From Mycolicibacterium malmesburyense (GTDB taxonomy: Bacteria; Actinomycetota; Actinomycetes; Mycobacteriales; Mycobacteriaceae), in NCBI RefSeq assembly GCF_001050015.1, contig NZ_CVTB01000280.1, forward strand, positions 62,001-126,000: DNA of 64,000 nt, in the 5' to 3' direction. The notes beneath the pieces were generated by a model, which worked only from the letters and a program-made list of their open reading frames with translations, was not told the DNA's origin and made no database searches. This document shows, piece by piece, positions 30,311-38,545 of the stretch (positions within the stretch are counted from its first letter, which is position 1; every line of letters starts with the position of its first letter). Position numbers and translations under genes: made by a program.

Positions 30311-31522
30311 ATGGACGCCAGCACCTCAGATTCGTTCGTCCGCGAGTATCTGCTGCTCGGTCTGCGCTTCGACCGGGTCGAGGAGGGCTACGTCGACTCG
30401 TTCACCGGGGATCCGGCGCTGCGCCGTGCGGTCGCCGCCGAACCGCAGCCCGATCCCGCGGACCTGACCAGGCGGGCCGAGCGGCTGTTGGGCGAGCTGA
30501 CCTCGGTCGACGGGCTGGAGCAGGCGCGTAAGGACTACATCGGCGCCCACCTGCGTGCGCTGGCGTGCGCTGGACGCAAGTTCGCGGGTGAGCAGGTCGG
30601 TTTCGTCGACGAGGTCGAGGCGTACTTCGACGTGCACATCGACAAGGGCGACCCCGAGCGGTATCGGCAGGCGCATCGACAGCTCGACGAGGTGCTCGAC
30701 GGGTCCGGCCCGCTGGCCGAGCGGATGCAGGCCTACCGCGCAGGCGAGGAGATTCCGCCCACGCGCCTCGAAGAGTGCATCCATGCGTTCTCCAGCGCGC
30801 TGCGCGACCGCGTCCGCGCCGAGTATCCGCTGCCCGATGCCGAGACCATCACCTACGAGGTGGTCACCGACAAGCCGTGGTCGGGGTTCAACTACTACCA
30901 CGGGGATTACAAGTCGACGGTCGCCGTCAACGCCGACCTCAAACAGCAGATGTCGAACCTGCCGCGGCTGGTCGCGCACGAGTCGTATCCGGGCCACCAC
31001 ACCGAGCACTGCCGCAAGGAGGTCGGCCTGGTCGAGGGCAGGGGACAGGCCGAGCAGACGATCTTCCTCGTCAACACCCCGCAGTGCCTGATGGCCGAGG
31101 GGCTGGCCGACCTCGCCCTGTACGCGGCGATCGGCCCCGGCTGGGGCGCCTGGGCCGGCGAGATCTACGCCGACCTGGGCCTGCGGTTCGACGGCGACCG
31201 CGCGCAGGCGGTGTCGGAGGCGACGGCGGCCCTGGCCGAGGTGCGCCAGGACGCCGCGCTGATGCTGCACGACGAGCACCGAGACGTCGACGACGTCGTC
31301 GCCTTCCTCAAGCGGTGGTTGTTGGTCAACGACCAGCGCGCCCGTCAGATGCTGCGGTTCCTGTCCTCGCCGCTGTGGCGCGCCTACACCAGCACCTACG
31401 TCGAGGGATACCGGTTGCTGCGGGGCTGGCTGGACGCCAGGCCCGCCGACGTCGGCCTGACCCAGCGGTTCGGCACCCTGCTCGACGAGCCGTTGATCCC
31501 GTCGGTCCTGCGGGCGGCCTGA
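30311..31522 (+). CDS. DUF885 family metal-dependent peptidase-like protein
   Basis: The 403-aa protein contains '[12 protein letters not shown]' (222-233), the conserved metal-binding-like motif of the DUF885 family, plus the C-terminal family regions '[16 protein letters not shown]'. DUF885 proteins resemble gluzincin metallopeptidases but few have been tested. Many members are near 550 aa, so this one is short and lacks the signal peptide of lipoprotein members; it is likely cytosolic. Start ATG 30311 was chosen over the open frame from 29912, which would run through coaA antisense. glyA follows 24 bp downstream. Confidence 0.8.
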   Translation: MDASTSDSFVREYLLLGLRFDRVEEGYVDSFTGDPALRRAVAAEPQPDPADLTRRAERLLGELTSVDGLEQARKDYIGAHLRALACAGRKFAGEQVGFVDEVEAYFDVHIDKGDPERYRQAHRQLDEVLDGSGPLAERMQAYRAGEEIPPTRLEECIHAFSSALRDRVRAEYPLPDAETITYEVVTDKPWSGFNYYHGDYKSTVAVNADLKQQMSNLPRLVAHESYPGHHTEHCRKEVGLVEGRGQAEQTIFLVNTPQCLMAEGLADLALYAAIGPGWGAWAGEIYADLGLRFDGDRAQAVSEATAALAEVRQDAALMLHDEHRDVDDVVAFLKRWLLVNDQRARQMLRFLSSPLWRAYTSTYVEGYRLLRGWLDARPADVGLTQRFGTLLDEPLIPSVLRAA

Positions 31523-31533
31523 GGGCCCCCGAC

Positions 31534-31539
31534 TAGGCT
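31534..31539 (+). promoter_or_regulatory. -10 hexamer for leaderless glyA
   Basis: TAGGCT, identical to the metB -10, ends 7 nt before ATG 31547. No ribosome site precedes the ATG. Confidence 0.55.
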
Positions 31540-31546
31540 GAACCCC

Positions 31547-33010
31547 ATGACTGCAGACCCCGTGACCTCCGACGCCGCCGCTCCTGGCACGGAGTACGCC
31601 GAGACCGCGAGCGCCGCCTACCGGGCCGCGTTGCAGGTGATCGAGTCGGTCGAGCCGCGCATCGCCGCCGCTACCCGCAAAGAGCTTGCCGATCAACGGG
31701 ATTCGCTCAAGCTGATCGCCAGCGAGAACTACGCCTCGCCCGCGGTGCTGCTGACGATGGGCACCTGGTTCTCCGACAAGTACGCCGAGGGCACGATCGG
31801 GCACCGGTTCTACGCCGGCTGCCAGAACGTCGACACCGTCGAGAGCCTCGCCGCCGAGCACGCCCGCGAGCTGTTCGGGGCGCCATACGCCTACGTGCAG
31901 CCGCACTCCGGCATCGACGCCAACCTCGTTGCGTTCTGGGCGATCCTGGCCACCCGGGTGGAAGCCCCCGAACTGGCCGAGGCGGGCCTCAAGCACGTCA
32001 ACGACCTGTCCGAGGCGGACTGGGAGAAGCTGCGCAACAAGCTCGGCAACCAGCGGCTGCTCGGGATGTCGCTGGACGCGGGCGGACACCTCACCCACGG
32101 CTTCCGGCCGAACATCTCCGGCAAGATGTTCCACCAGCGCAGCTATGGCACCGACCCCGACACCGGATTCCTGGACTACGGCGCGGTGGCCGCGGCCGCG
32201 CGCGAGTTCAAGCCGCTGATCATCGTGGCCGGCTACTCGGCCTATCCGCGGCGGGTCGACTTCGCCAAGATGCGCGAGATCGCCGACGAGGTCGGCGCGA
32301 CGCTGATGGTCGACATGGCCCACTTCGCCGGCCTGGTCGCGGGCAAGGTGTTCACCGGCAACGAGGACCCGGTGCCGCACGCCCACGTCACCACCACGAC
32401 CACCCACAAGTCGCTGCGCGGGCCGCGCGGCGGGATGGTGCTCGCCCAGCCCGAGTACTCCGACGCCGTGGACAAGGGATGTCCGATGGTGCTGGGCGGG
32501 CCGCTGTCCCACGTGATGGCCGCCAAGGCCGTCGCGCTCGCCGAGGCGCGCCAGCCCGCGTTCCAGGCGTACGCGCAGCGCGTGGCCGACAACGCCCAGG
32601 CCCTGGCCGACGGGTTCCTCAAGCGCGACGCGGGCCTCGTCACCGGCGGCACCGACAACCACATCGTCCTTCTGGATGTCACCTCGTTCGGCCTGACCGG
32701 CCGCCAGGCCGAGTCGGCCCTGCTCGATGCGGGCATCGTCACGAACCGCAACTCCGTGCCCGCCGACCCGAACGGCGCCTGGTACACCAGCGGCATCCGG
32801 CTGGGCACCCCCGCGCTGACCACCCGCGGATTCGGGGCCGACGACTTCGACCGCGTCGCCGAACTCATCGTCGACGTGCTGTCGAACACCGAACCTCAGG
32901 GCACGTCCAAGGCCAAGTACACGCTGGCCGACGGCACCGCCGAGCGCGTGCACGCCGCGTCCGGGGAACTTCTGGCGGCGAACCCTCTGTATCCGGGGCT
33001 GACGTTGTAG
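31547..33010 (+). CDS. glyA: Serine hydroxymethyltransferase, long variant
   Basis: The 487-aa enzyme interconverts serine and glycine with tetrahydrofolate. PLP-binding Lys288 lies in '[11 protein letters not shown]', and the 'SENYAS' and 'GHRFYAGCQ' motifs are intact. It exceeds the usual 415-435 aa: there is an N-terminal extension of about 25 residues and an insertion of roughly 33 residues near 135-170, between '[11 protein letters not shown]' and '[15 protein letters not shown]'. That makes it resemble the long SHMT type known in some actinobacteria and not the GlyA1 usually expected here. It sits before desA2 as in M. tuberculosis. Probably leaderless. Confidence 0.9.
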   Translation: MTADPVTSDAAAPGTEYAETASAAYRAALQVIESVEPRIAAATRKELADQRDSLKLIASENYASPAVLLTMGTWFSDKYAEGTIGHRFYAGCQNVDTVESLAAEHARELFGAPYAYVQPHSGIDANLVAFWAILATRVEAPELAEAGLKHVNDLSEADWEKLRNKLGNQRLLGMSLDAGGHLTHGFRPNISGKMFHQRSYGTDPDTGFLDYGAVAAAAREFKPLIIVAGYSAYPRRVDFAKMREIADEVGATLMVDMAHFAGLVAGKVFTGNEDPVPHAHVTTTTTHKSLRGPRGGMVLAQPEYSDAVDKGCPMVLGGPLSHVMAAKAVALAEARQPAFQAYAQRVADNAQALADGFLKRDAGLVTGGTDNHIVLLDVTSFGLTGRQAESALLDAGIVTNRNSVPADPNGAWYTSGIRLGTPALTTRGFGADDFDRVAELIVDVLSNTEPQGTSKAKYTLADGTAERVHAASGELLAANPLYPGLTL

Positions 33011-33026
33011 CACGCGCCACGCGGGC

Positions 33027-33066
33027 GGGAATTTTACGATTCCCACAGAATTGAGTTACTGTAACT
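33027..33066 (+). promoter_or_regulatory. desA2 promoter with palindromic operator candidates
   Basis: AGTTACTGTAACT (33054-33066) is a perfect odd palindrome. It contains TACTGT (33057-33062), the likely -10, which ends 6 nt before ATG 33069. A second inverted repeat, GGGAAT-N6-ATTCCC (33027-33044), lies in the -35 area. A repressor on the first would block RNA polymerase directly. MadR is a known repressor of desA genes in mycobacteria; whether this is its site is not established here. Confidence 0.5.
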
Positions 33067-33068
33067 GC

Positions 33069-33896
33069 ATGGCACAGAAACCTGTACCGAATGCGCTGAT
33101 CCTCGAACTCGAGCCGATCGTGCAGCAGGAGATGCGTCGTCACATCGACAGTGAGGACCTCTGGTACGCGCACGACTACGTGCCGTTCGACCAGGGCGAG
33201 AACTTCGCGTTCCTCGGCGGTAAGGACTGGGACCCGTCGCAGGTGACCCTGCCCAAGGACGTCACGGATGCGCTCGAGATCCTGCTCATCACCAAGGACA
33301 ACCTCGCCAGTTTCCACCGCGAGTTCGTCTTCAGCTTCATCCTCGAAGAGAAGTGGGGCCGCTGGATCGGCCGGTGGACCGCCGAAGAGCACCTGCACGC
33401 GATCGCGCTGCGCAACTACCTCGTCGTCACCCGCGAGATCGATCCGGCCGCCAACGAGGACGTGCGCGTCGAGCACGTGATGAAGGGCTACCGCGCCGAC
33501 ACCTACAGCCAGATCGAGCGGCTGGTGTTCATGGCGTTCTTCGAGCGGGCCCACGCCGTGTTCTGCCGCAACCTCGAGGCCAAGATCACCGAGCCGGTGC
33601 TCAAGGGCCTCATCGGGCGCATCGCCCGCGACGAGGAGCGCCACGAGGAGTTCTTCGCCAACCTCGTCGCGTACTTGCTGTCGACGAGCCGCGACGAGAC
33701 CGTCGAGGCCATCGCGCGGCGCGCGGCCGAACTCCACGTCGTCGGCGGCGACATCGACGCCTACGCGGACAAGGTGGCCCACGTCGCCGAGGCCGGGATC
33801 TTCGGGCCGCGGGAGCTGCGCCAGGTGACCGCCGACCGGATCGCCGCATGGGGTCTGGCCGACGAGCCGAAACTGCGCGAGTTCACCTCCGCGTAA
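33069..33896 (+). CDS. desA2: Acyl-ACP desaturase DesA2
   Basis: The 275-aa ferritin-like desaturase has the di-iron motifs 'EEHLH' (106-110) and 'DEERH' (187-191), although the mycobacterial DesA2 lacks parts of the plant-type active site and its activity is debated. It is linked to mycolic acid desaturation. Length is identical to M. tuberculosis DesA2. ATG 33069 is favoured over GTG/ATG at 33051 because the -10 and palindrome lie between them, implying a leaderless mRNA from 33069. Likely repressed through the palindrome at 33054. Confidence 0.9.
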   Translation: MAQKPVPNALILELEPIVQQEMRRHIDSEDLWYAHDYVPFDQGENFAFLGGKDWDPSQVTLPKDVTDALEILLITKDNLASFHREFVFSFILEEKWGRWIGRWTAEEHLHAIALRNYLVVTREIDPAANEDVRVEHVMKGYRADTYSQIERLVFMAFFERAHAVFCRNLEAKITEPVLKGLIGRIARDEERHEEFFANLVAYLLSTSRDETVEAIARRAAELHVVGGDIDAYADKVAHVAEAGIFGPRELRQVTADRIAAWGLADEPKLREFTSA

Positions 33897-33916
33897 CCGG
33901 GCGCTCATCGCCGCGG

Positions 33917-34204
33917 ATGAGCAGCGGCGACACTACGGCGCGCCTGCACGGCGCATGTGCCACAACGGGAGTAGCGTCGTTTGCGATGGCTAGCGACGTG
34001 CTTTGCTGTCCGGGCGGTACCCGATCGTTGCGATCACGAGAGGGCCGGCCCCGGCCCTGGTGCCGCAGTGTCCGCCGACGGTTCGCGGGGGACCCGCGGA
34101 TAGCAGGAGCGCTACGTGATCGATTCGCCTCTCCGGACATACGTGCTCGACACCTCCGTGCTGTTGTCAGATCCCTGGGCCTGCACGCGCTTTGCCGAGC
34201 ATGA
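33917..34204 (+). CDS. Putative PhoAT-like antitoxin ORF overlapping phoH2
   Basis: A 95-codon arginine-rich ORF (ATG 33917, an alternative ATG at 33986) fills the gap before phoH2 and overlaps its first 89 bp in another frame. In M. smegmatis the phoH2 mRNA carries an unannotated upstream gene, phoAT, encoding the antitoxin for the PIN-domain PhoH2. Position fits, but I cannot confirm sequence similarity. Codon use is weaker than in neighbouring genes, so it might be non-coding. Confidence 0.35.
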   Translation: MSSGDTTARLHGACATTGVASFAMASDVLCCPGGTRSLRSREGRPRPWCRSVRRRFAGDPRIAGALRDRFASPDIRARHLRAVVRSLGLHALCRA

Positions 34205-35429
34205 GGTCGTGGTCCCGCTGGTGGTGATCAGCGAACTCGAAGCCAAGCGACACCATCATGAGCTCGGCTGGTTCGCGCGTCAGGCCCTGCGGCTGTTCGA
34301 CGATCTGCGGCTCGAACACGGTCGACTCGATCAGCCGATTCCCGTTGGCACACAGGGCGGCTCGCTGCACGTCGAACTCAACCACAGCGATCCGTCGGTA
34401 CTGCCCGCCGGATTCCGCACCGACAGCAACGATGCCCGGATCCTCACCGTCGCTGCCAATCTCGCCGCCGAGGGCAAGCACGTCACCCTGGTGAGCAAGG
34501 ACATCCCGCTGCGGGTGAAGGCCGGTGCGGTCGGGTTGGCGGCCGACGAGTACCACGCCCAGGACGTCATCACCTCCGGGTGGACGGGCATGGCCGAGGT
34601 CGAGGTACTCCCCGACGACGTCGACGCGTTGTTCGCCGATGGGGAGATCGACCTCGAAGCGGCCCGAAACCTGCCCTGCCACACCGGTATCCGGCTGCTC
34701 GGCGGAACGTCGCACGCGCTGGGACGGGTGACCCCGGAGAAGCGGGTGCAGCTGGTGCGCGGTGACCGCGAGGCCTTCGGTCTGCGCGGTCGCTCGGCCG
34801 AACAGCGGGTGGCGCTGGACCTGTTGCTCGACGAGTCCGTCGGCATCGTCTCGCTCGGCGGCAAGGCGGGCACCGGTAAGTCGGCACTCGCGCTGTGCGC
34901 CGGCCTGGAGGCCGTGCTCGAGCGTCGCACACAACGCAAGGTCGTGGTGTTCCGTCCGCTCTACGCGGTCGGGGGACAGGATCTGGGCTATCTGCCCGGT
35001 AGCGAGAGCGACAAGATGGGTCCCTGGGCGCAGGCGGTCTTCGACACGCTCGAAGGTCTGGCCAGTCCGGCGGTGCTCGAAGAGGTGCTCTCGCGCGGCA
35101 TGCTCGAGGTGCTGCCGCTGACCCACATCCGGGGGCGGTCGCTGCACGACTCGTTCGTGATCGTCGACGAGGCGCAGTCGCTGGAGCGCAACGTGCTTCT
35201 GACGGTGCTGTCACGGTTGGGCGCCGGCTCGCGCGTGGTGCTCACCCACGATGTCGCCCAGCGCGACAACCTGCGCGTCGGCAGGCATGACGGCGTGGCC
35301 GCGGTGATCGAGAAGCTCAAGGGGCACCCGCTGTTCGCGCACATCACGCTGCTGCGCAGCGAGCGCTCACCGATCGCCGCGCTGGTGACCGAGATGCTCG
35401 AGGAGATCAGCCCCGGCGCCCTGCCCTGA
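34116..35429 (+). CDS. phoH2: PhoH2, PIN-domain/PhoH ATPase ribonuclease-helicase
   Basis: The 437-aa protein joins an N-terminal PIN nuclease domain (Asp12 in 'VLDTSVLL', 'VISELEAKR', 'SNDARILT') to a C-terminal PhoH ATPase with Walker A '[10 protein letters not shown]' near residue 249 and Walker B 'FVIVDEAQS'. Mycobacterial PhoH2 is a sequence-specific RNase and RNA helicase acting as a toxin in a toxin-antitoxin pair. GTG 34116 follows GGAG at 34107-34110 and an in-frame TAG lies just upstream, fixing the start. Confidence 0.92.
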   Translation: MIDSPLRTYVLDTSVLLSDPWACTRFAEHEVVVPLVVISELEAKRHHHELGWFARQALRLFDDLRLEHGRLDQPIPVGTQGGSLHVELNHSDPSVLPAGFRTDSNDARILTVAANLAAEGKHVTLVSKDIPLRVKAGAVGLAADEYHAQDVITSGWTGMAEVEVLPDDVDALFADGEIDLEAARNLPCHTGIRLLGGTSHALGRVTPEKRVQLVRGDREAFGLRGRSAEQRVALDLLLDESVGIVSLGGKAGTGKSALALCAGLEAVLERRTQRKVVVFRPLYAVGGQDLGYLPGSESDKMGPWAQAVFDTLEGLASPAVLEEVLSRGMLEVLPLTHIRGRSLHDSFVIVDEAQSLERNVLLTVLSRLGAGSRVVLTHDVAQRDNLRVGRHDGVAAVIEKLKGHPLFAHITLLRSERSPIAALVTEMLEEISPGALP

Positions 35430-35432
35430 CGG

Positions 35433-35645
35433 CTAGCGGCGACGGTTGCCGCGGACCAGGTACCAGCCCGCGGCCGCCGCTCCGCCGAGCGCCACCATCC
35501 GATCGGCGCGGTCGCGTGGCAGGTCCAGCAGCGAAACCAGGCCCAGCACCGCGAATCCGGTGCCGAGGGCGGGCTGGCTGGTGGCCGTCGTGACCAGGGC
35601 GGTGCTCTGATCGGTCAGGGTCGCACGGGCTTCGTCGAGACGCAC
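35433..35645 (-). CDS. Small membrane protein, unknown
   Basis: A 70-aa protein ends 4 bp from the phoH2 stop on the opposite strand. Its first 25 residues are polar and helical, followed by a hydrophobic stretch 'GTGFAVLGLVSLLDLP' and a second, 'MVALGGAAAAGWYLV', then a basic end 'RGNRRR'. Two short membrane helices are plausible. It lies downstream of the LuxR pair with an 83-bp gap. Not recognised; existence rests on coding-like composition and a good stop-to-stop fit. Confidence 0.6.
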   Translation of the reverse strand: MRLDEARATLTDQSTALVTTATSQPALGTGFAVLGLVSLLDLPRDRADRMVALGGAAAAGWYLVRGNRRR

Positions 35646-35727
35646 CGGTCCTCCAGTCGATGGCGGGTGGCGAGACAGCGATTCGACGGTAGAACGCGCG
35701 ACCCGACCGGAGGAATAGGGTGTTTCC

Positions 35728-38505
35728 CTACGCGTGGTCCCCCGTTTGCGTCCCGCCTGGGCGGCCGACGTGGCGGCCCAGCTCGGCGCGCGACTTGATG
35801 CCCAGCTTGCGGTAGATGCGCGCCAGGTTGGCCTCGACGGTCTTGGGGCTGATGAACAGCGTGGCCGCGACGTCGCGGTTCTTCATGCCGGAGGCGACGA
35901 GTTCGGCGACGCGCTGCTCGGACGGGGTCAGCTCGCCGGTGCGTTGCGGTCCGACGTTCGCGCGGGAGATCTCGGCGCGGGCCCGCGCCGCCCAGAGCGG
36001 AATGTCGAGACGCTCGAAGGTCTCCATGGCCTCCTGGAGATGGGCCGAGGCCGAATCCTTCTTGCGCTGACGACGTTCGATCTGCCCGAGAACCAGCAGT
36101 GTCCGTGCGCGTTCGAACGGCATCGAGAGCTTTCGATGTGTGGCGATCGCCCGCTGTGCCGCCTCGTGGGCGCCGTCGAGGTCGCCGAGCGCGGCGAGCA
36201 GCATCGCGCGTGCCCGCGCTCCCACCGCGAGCATCCACTCCCGGTTCACCCGTCGACCGTTGTTCTCCAGCGCCGCGGTGAGCCGCTCCGCCTCGACGAG
36301 GCGATCCAGATGTATCAACGCCTCGATCGCATCCGGCAGATAGGCCGCATTGGGTAGCTCGGTCGGCGTGTTGTCGGGGTCGAACTCCGAGAGCATCGGC
36401 TGGAGCGCGGCCGCCGCGGCCTCGTAGTTGCCCAGCGAGACCTCGAGGAATGCCAGCGTCGCCCGCACCCGCTGCGCCATGCGGAATGTGCCTGTCTGCC
36501 TTGCGCATTCGAGTGCGGCCTCGATCGCCCGGCGGGCGGCTTCTTCCTGTCCGGCGAACGCGGTCAGCTGCGCCCGCAGGCTCTGGGTCAGGAACATCGC
36601 GGTGTTCCCGCCCAGCTGCCGAGCCTTCTCCAGCGCATCCTCGGCGACGAGGCCGGCCGTCACGAAATCACCCCGCGCGATCGCGTTCGTCACCACATGC
36701 TGGGAGACGAACACGTGCTCGCCCTCCTCGCCCTTCTCCAGGCAACGCGCGCGGATCTTCTCCACGACGCCGCGCGCTTCGTCGAGTCGACCGGTCCACT
36801 CCAGCAGCAGGGCGTGTTGCATGGTGGGCCGGAACACCAAAGGTGTGTACGCCTCGGAATCCTCCAATCGCAGCGCGCGCTGCAAGCTCTCCTCGTCGTA
36901 GCCCTCGCCCGCGGCGAACCGGAGGATGACCAGCATCCCCAGCGACATGCTGAGCAAATGCGGATGGTCCAGGCTCTCGGCGGTGGCGACGGCCTCCACG
37001 GCGGTCTCCAGGCCCTGCTGCAATTGGTTGGCGTGAAAAAGTGTGTAGGCCAACGTGATCAGGGTCTGCACGCGCAGTGCGTGGTTGCCGTGCACCTCCT
37101 CGAGGGCCTCGCGCAACAACCGCGCGCTCTCGATGAAGCCGTCCCCGTACAGCCGCACCACCGCCAGTCGGCTCAACGCCTCCGCGCGCAGCGCCCCCGT
37201 CGGCAACTGTTCGATCGCTTCTTCGAGCACCGCGGCCGCCCGCTCCTGATCCCCGGCATCGAAATGGTGCAGCGCCGAGCGCAGCCGCCGCTCCGCGGTG
37301 TCGCCGCCGAGGCTGATCGCCAGGTCCATCAGCTCGGCGGCCGCGGCCGGAGCGCCGCGCACCCGCGCGGATTCGGCCGCCATGTCGAGCGCGGCAAGGG
37401 TGACCTCGTCGCCTTTGGTGGTGGCCAGGGCCAGGTGTCGGGCCCGGAGTTCGGGTTCGTCGACCAGTTCGGCGAGCCGGCGGTGCATCGATCGGCGGCG
37501 GCGGGGGGACGCCTGGGAGTAGACGCCGCTGGCCAACAGCGGATGAGAGAACCGGATCCGGTTGCCGTCGATCGCGATGATGCCCTTGCCCTCGGCGATC
37601 TCGAGCAACTCGACCAACCGGTCCTCGTCACCGATCGTCGCGTTCGAGACGACCTCTACCGTCGGCACGGCGAGGCACGACGCGGCCAGCAGCGCGTCGT
37701 GGACCTCGGTGTCCAGGCTGCCCAGCCGGGTTTGCACCACGTCGGCCAGTGTTCGCGGCAGCGACGCGTCGATGCCCGGTGCCCGTTCGTCGAGTGAGCG
37801 GGCCAATTCGATGGCATAGAACGGGTTTCCGCCCGACACCTGGTGGATCCGGCCGATGGTGGGGCGCGAGAACGGGCGGCGCAACCGGGCCGATACCGCC
37901 CGATGCAGATCGTGAACGGTCAACGGATTCAACCGGATTCGATCGACAGCGTCGGGCCGGGACAGCTCCAGCCAGTCGTCGGCGGTGCCGTCGCCGGGTT
38001 CGGTACGGAGGCTGGCCACCACCCCGGTGCGACCGGTCAGGCGGCGCACCGCGAACGCGATGACGTGCTTGCTGGACGGATCGAGCCACTGCAGGTCGTC
38101 GATGGCCAGCAGCACGGGGCGGTCCTCGCTGAGCCGTTCGACCACCGAGAGGAACGCGGCGGCCACCGCGCGCTGGTCGGTCACGGCATCGTTGTCCGCC
38201 CGCAGCAGCACCTGGTCGACCGCGAGGAGTTGCGGAGTCGGCAGGTCGGCCCATGTGCGCGGGTCGGCCTCCTCGAGCAGGTCGGCCAGCGCGGTGTACG
38301 CGAGCACCGACTCCGCCGCCGCCGGTCGCGTCGACAGCACATGGAATCCGCGCTGCTGCGCGTGCTCGACGGCGGCCAACCACAGCGTCGTTTTACCGAT
38401 CCCGGGTTCGCCGTCGATCAGCAGCGCCGCGGGGCCCTGCGCCGTCGAGTCCAGGAAGGCGGCGATGGCGCGCTGATGCGTCGACTGGCCGATCACCCCT
38501 GGCAT
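35728..38505 (-). CDS. Large ATP-binding LuxR-family regulator (LAL type), copy 1
   Basis: The 925-aa protein has an N-terminal AAA/STAND ATPase with Walker A 'GEPGIGKTT' (32-40) and Walker B 'VLLAIDDLQWLD', a long TPR-like helical middle, and a C-terminal LuxR HTH ('LTPSEQRVAELVASGMKNRD' onward, with 'SPKTVEANLARIYRKLGI'). Such regulators sense a ligand in the helical region and activate transcription on ATP binding. A close paralog lies 40 bp upstream on the same strand, so they are probably co-transcribed. Targets are unknown; none is obvious nearby. Confidence 0.88.
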   Translation of the reverse strand: MPGVIGQSTHQRAIAAFLDSTAQGPAALLIDGEPGIGKTTLWLAAVEHAQQRGFHVLSTRPAAAESVLAYTALADLLEEADPRTWADLPTPQLLAVDQVLLRADNDAVTDQRAVAAAFLSVVERLSEDRPVLLAIDDLQWLDPSSKHVIAFAVRRLTGRTGVVASLRTEPGDGTADDWLELSRPDAVDRIRLNPLTVHDLHRAVSARLRRPFSRPTIGRIHQVSGGNPFYAIELARSLDERAPGIDASLPRTLADVVQTRLGSLDTEVHDALLAASCLAVPTVEVVSNATIGDEDRLVELLEIAEGKGIIAIDGNRIRFSHPLLASGVYSQASPRRRRSMHRRLAELVDEPELRARHLALATTKGDEVTLAALDMAAESARVRGAPAAAAELMDLAISLGGDTAERRLRSALHHFDAGDQERAAAVLEEAIEQLPTGALRAEALSRLAVVRLYGDGFIESARLLREALEEVHGNHALRVQTLITLAYTLFHANQLQQGLETAVEAVATAESLDHPHLLSMSLGMLVILRFAAGEGYDEESLQRALRLEDSEAYTPLVFRPTMQHALLLEWTGRLDEARGVVEKIRARCLEKGEEGEHVFVSQHVVTNAIARGDFVTAGLVAEDALEKARQLGGNTAMFLTQSLRAQLTAFAGQEEAARRAIEAALECARQTGTFRMAQRVRATLAFLEVSLGNYEAAAAALQPMLSEFDPDNTPTELPNAAYLPDAIEALIHLDRLVEAERLTAALENNGRRVNREWMLAVGARARAMLLAALGDLDGAHEAAQRAIATHRKLSMPFERARTLLVLGQIERRQRKKDSASAHLQEAMETFERLDIPLWAARARAEISRANVGPQRTGELTPSEQRVAELVASGMKNRDVAATLFISPKTVEANLARIYRKLGIKSRAELGRHVGRPGGTQTGDHA

Positions 38506-38545
38506 CCCCCCAGAATCGCAGCTGAGTCGAAATCGGGCGACATCG

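Noticed and set aside
30326..33046. 906-codon minus-strand open frame
   Set aside because: It is antisense to the DUF885 and glyA genes, both with clear motifs; it shows no domain and has the Arg/Gly/Val-rich bias of GC-rich antisense frames.
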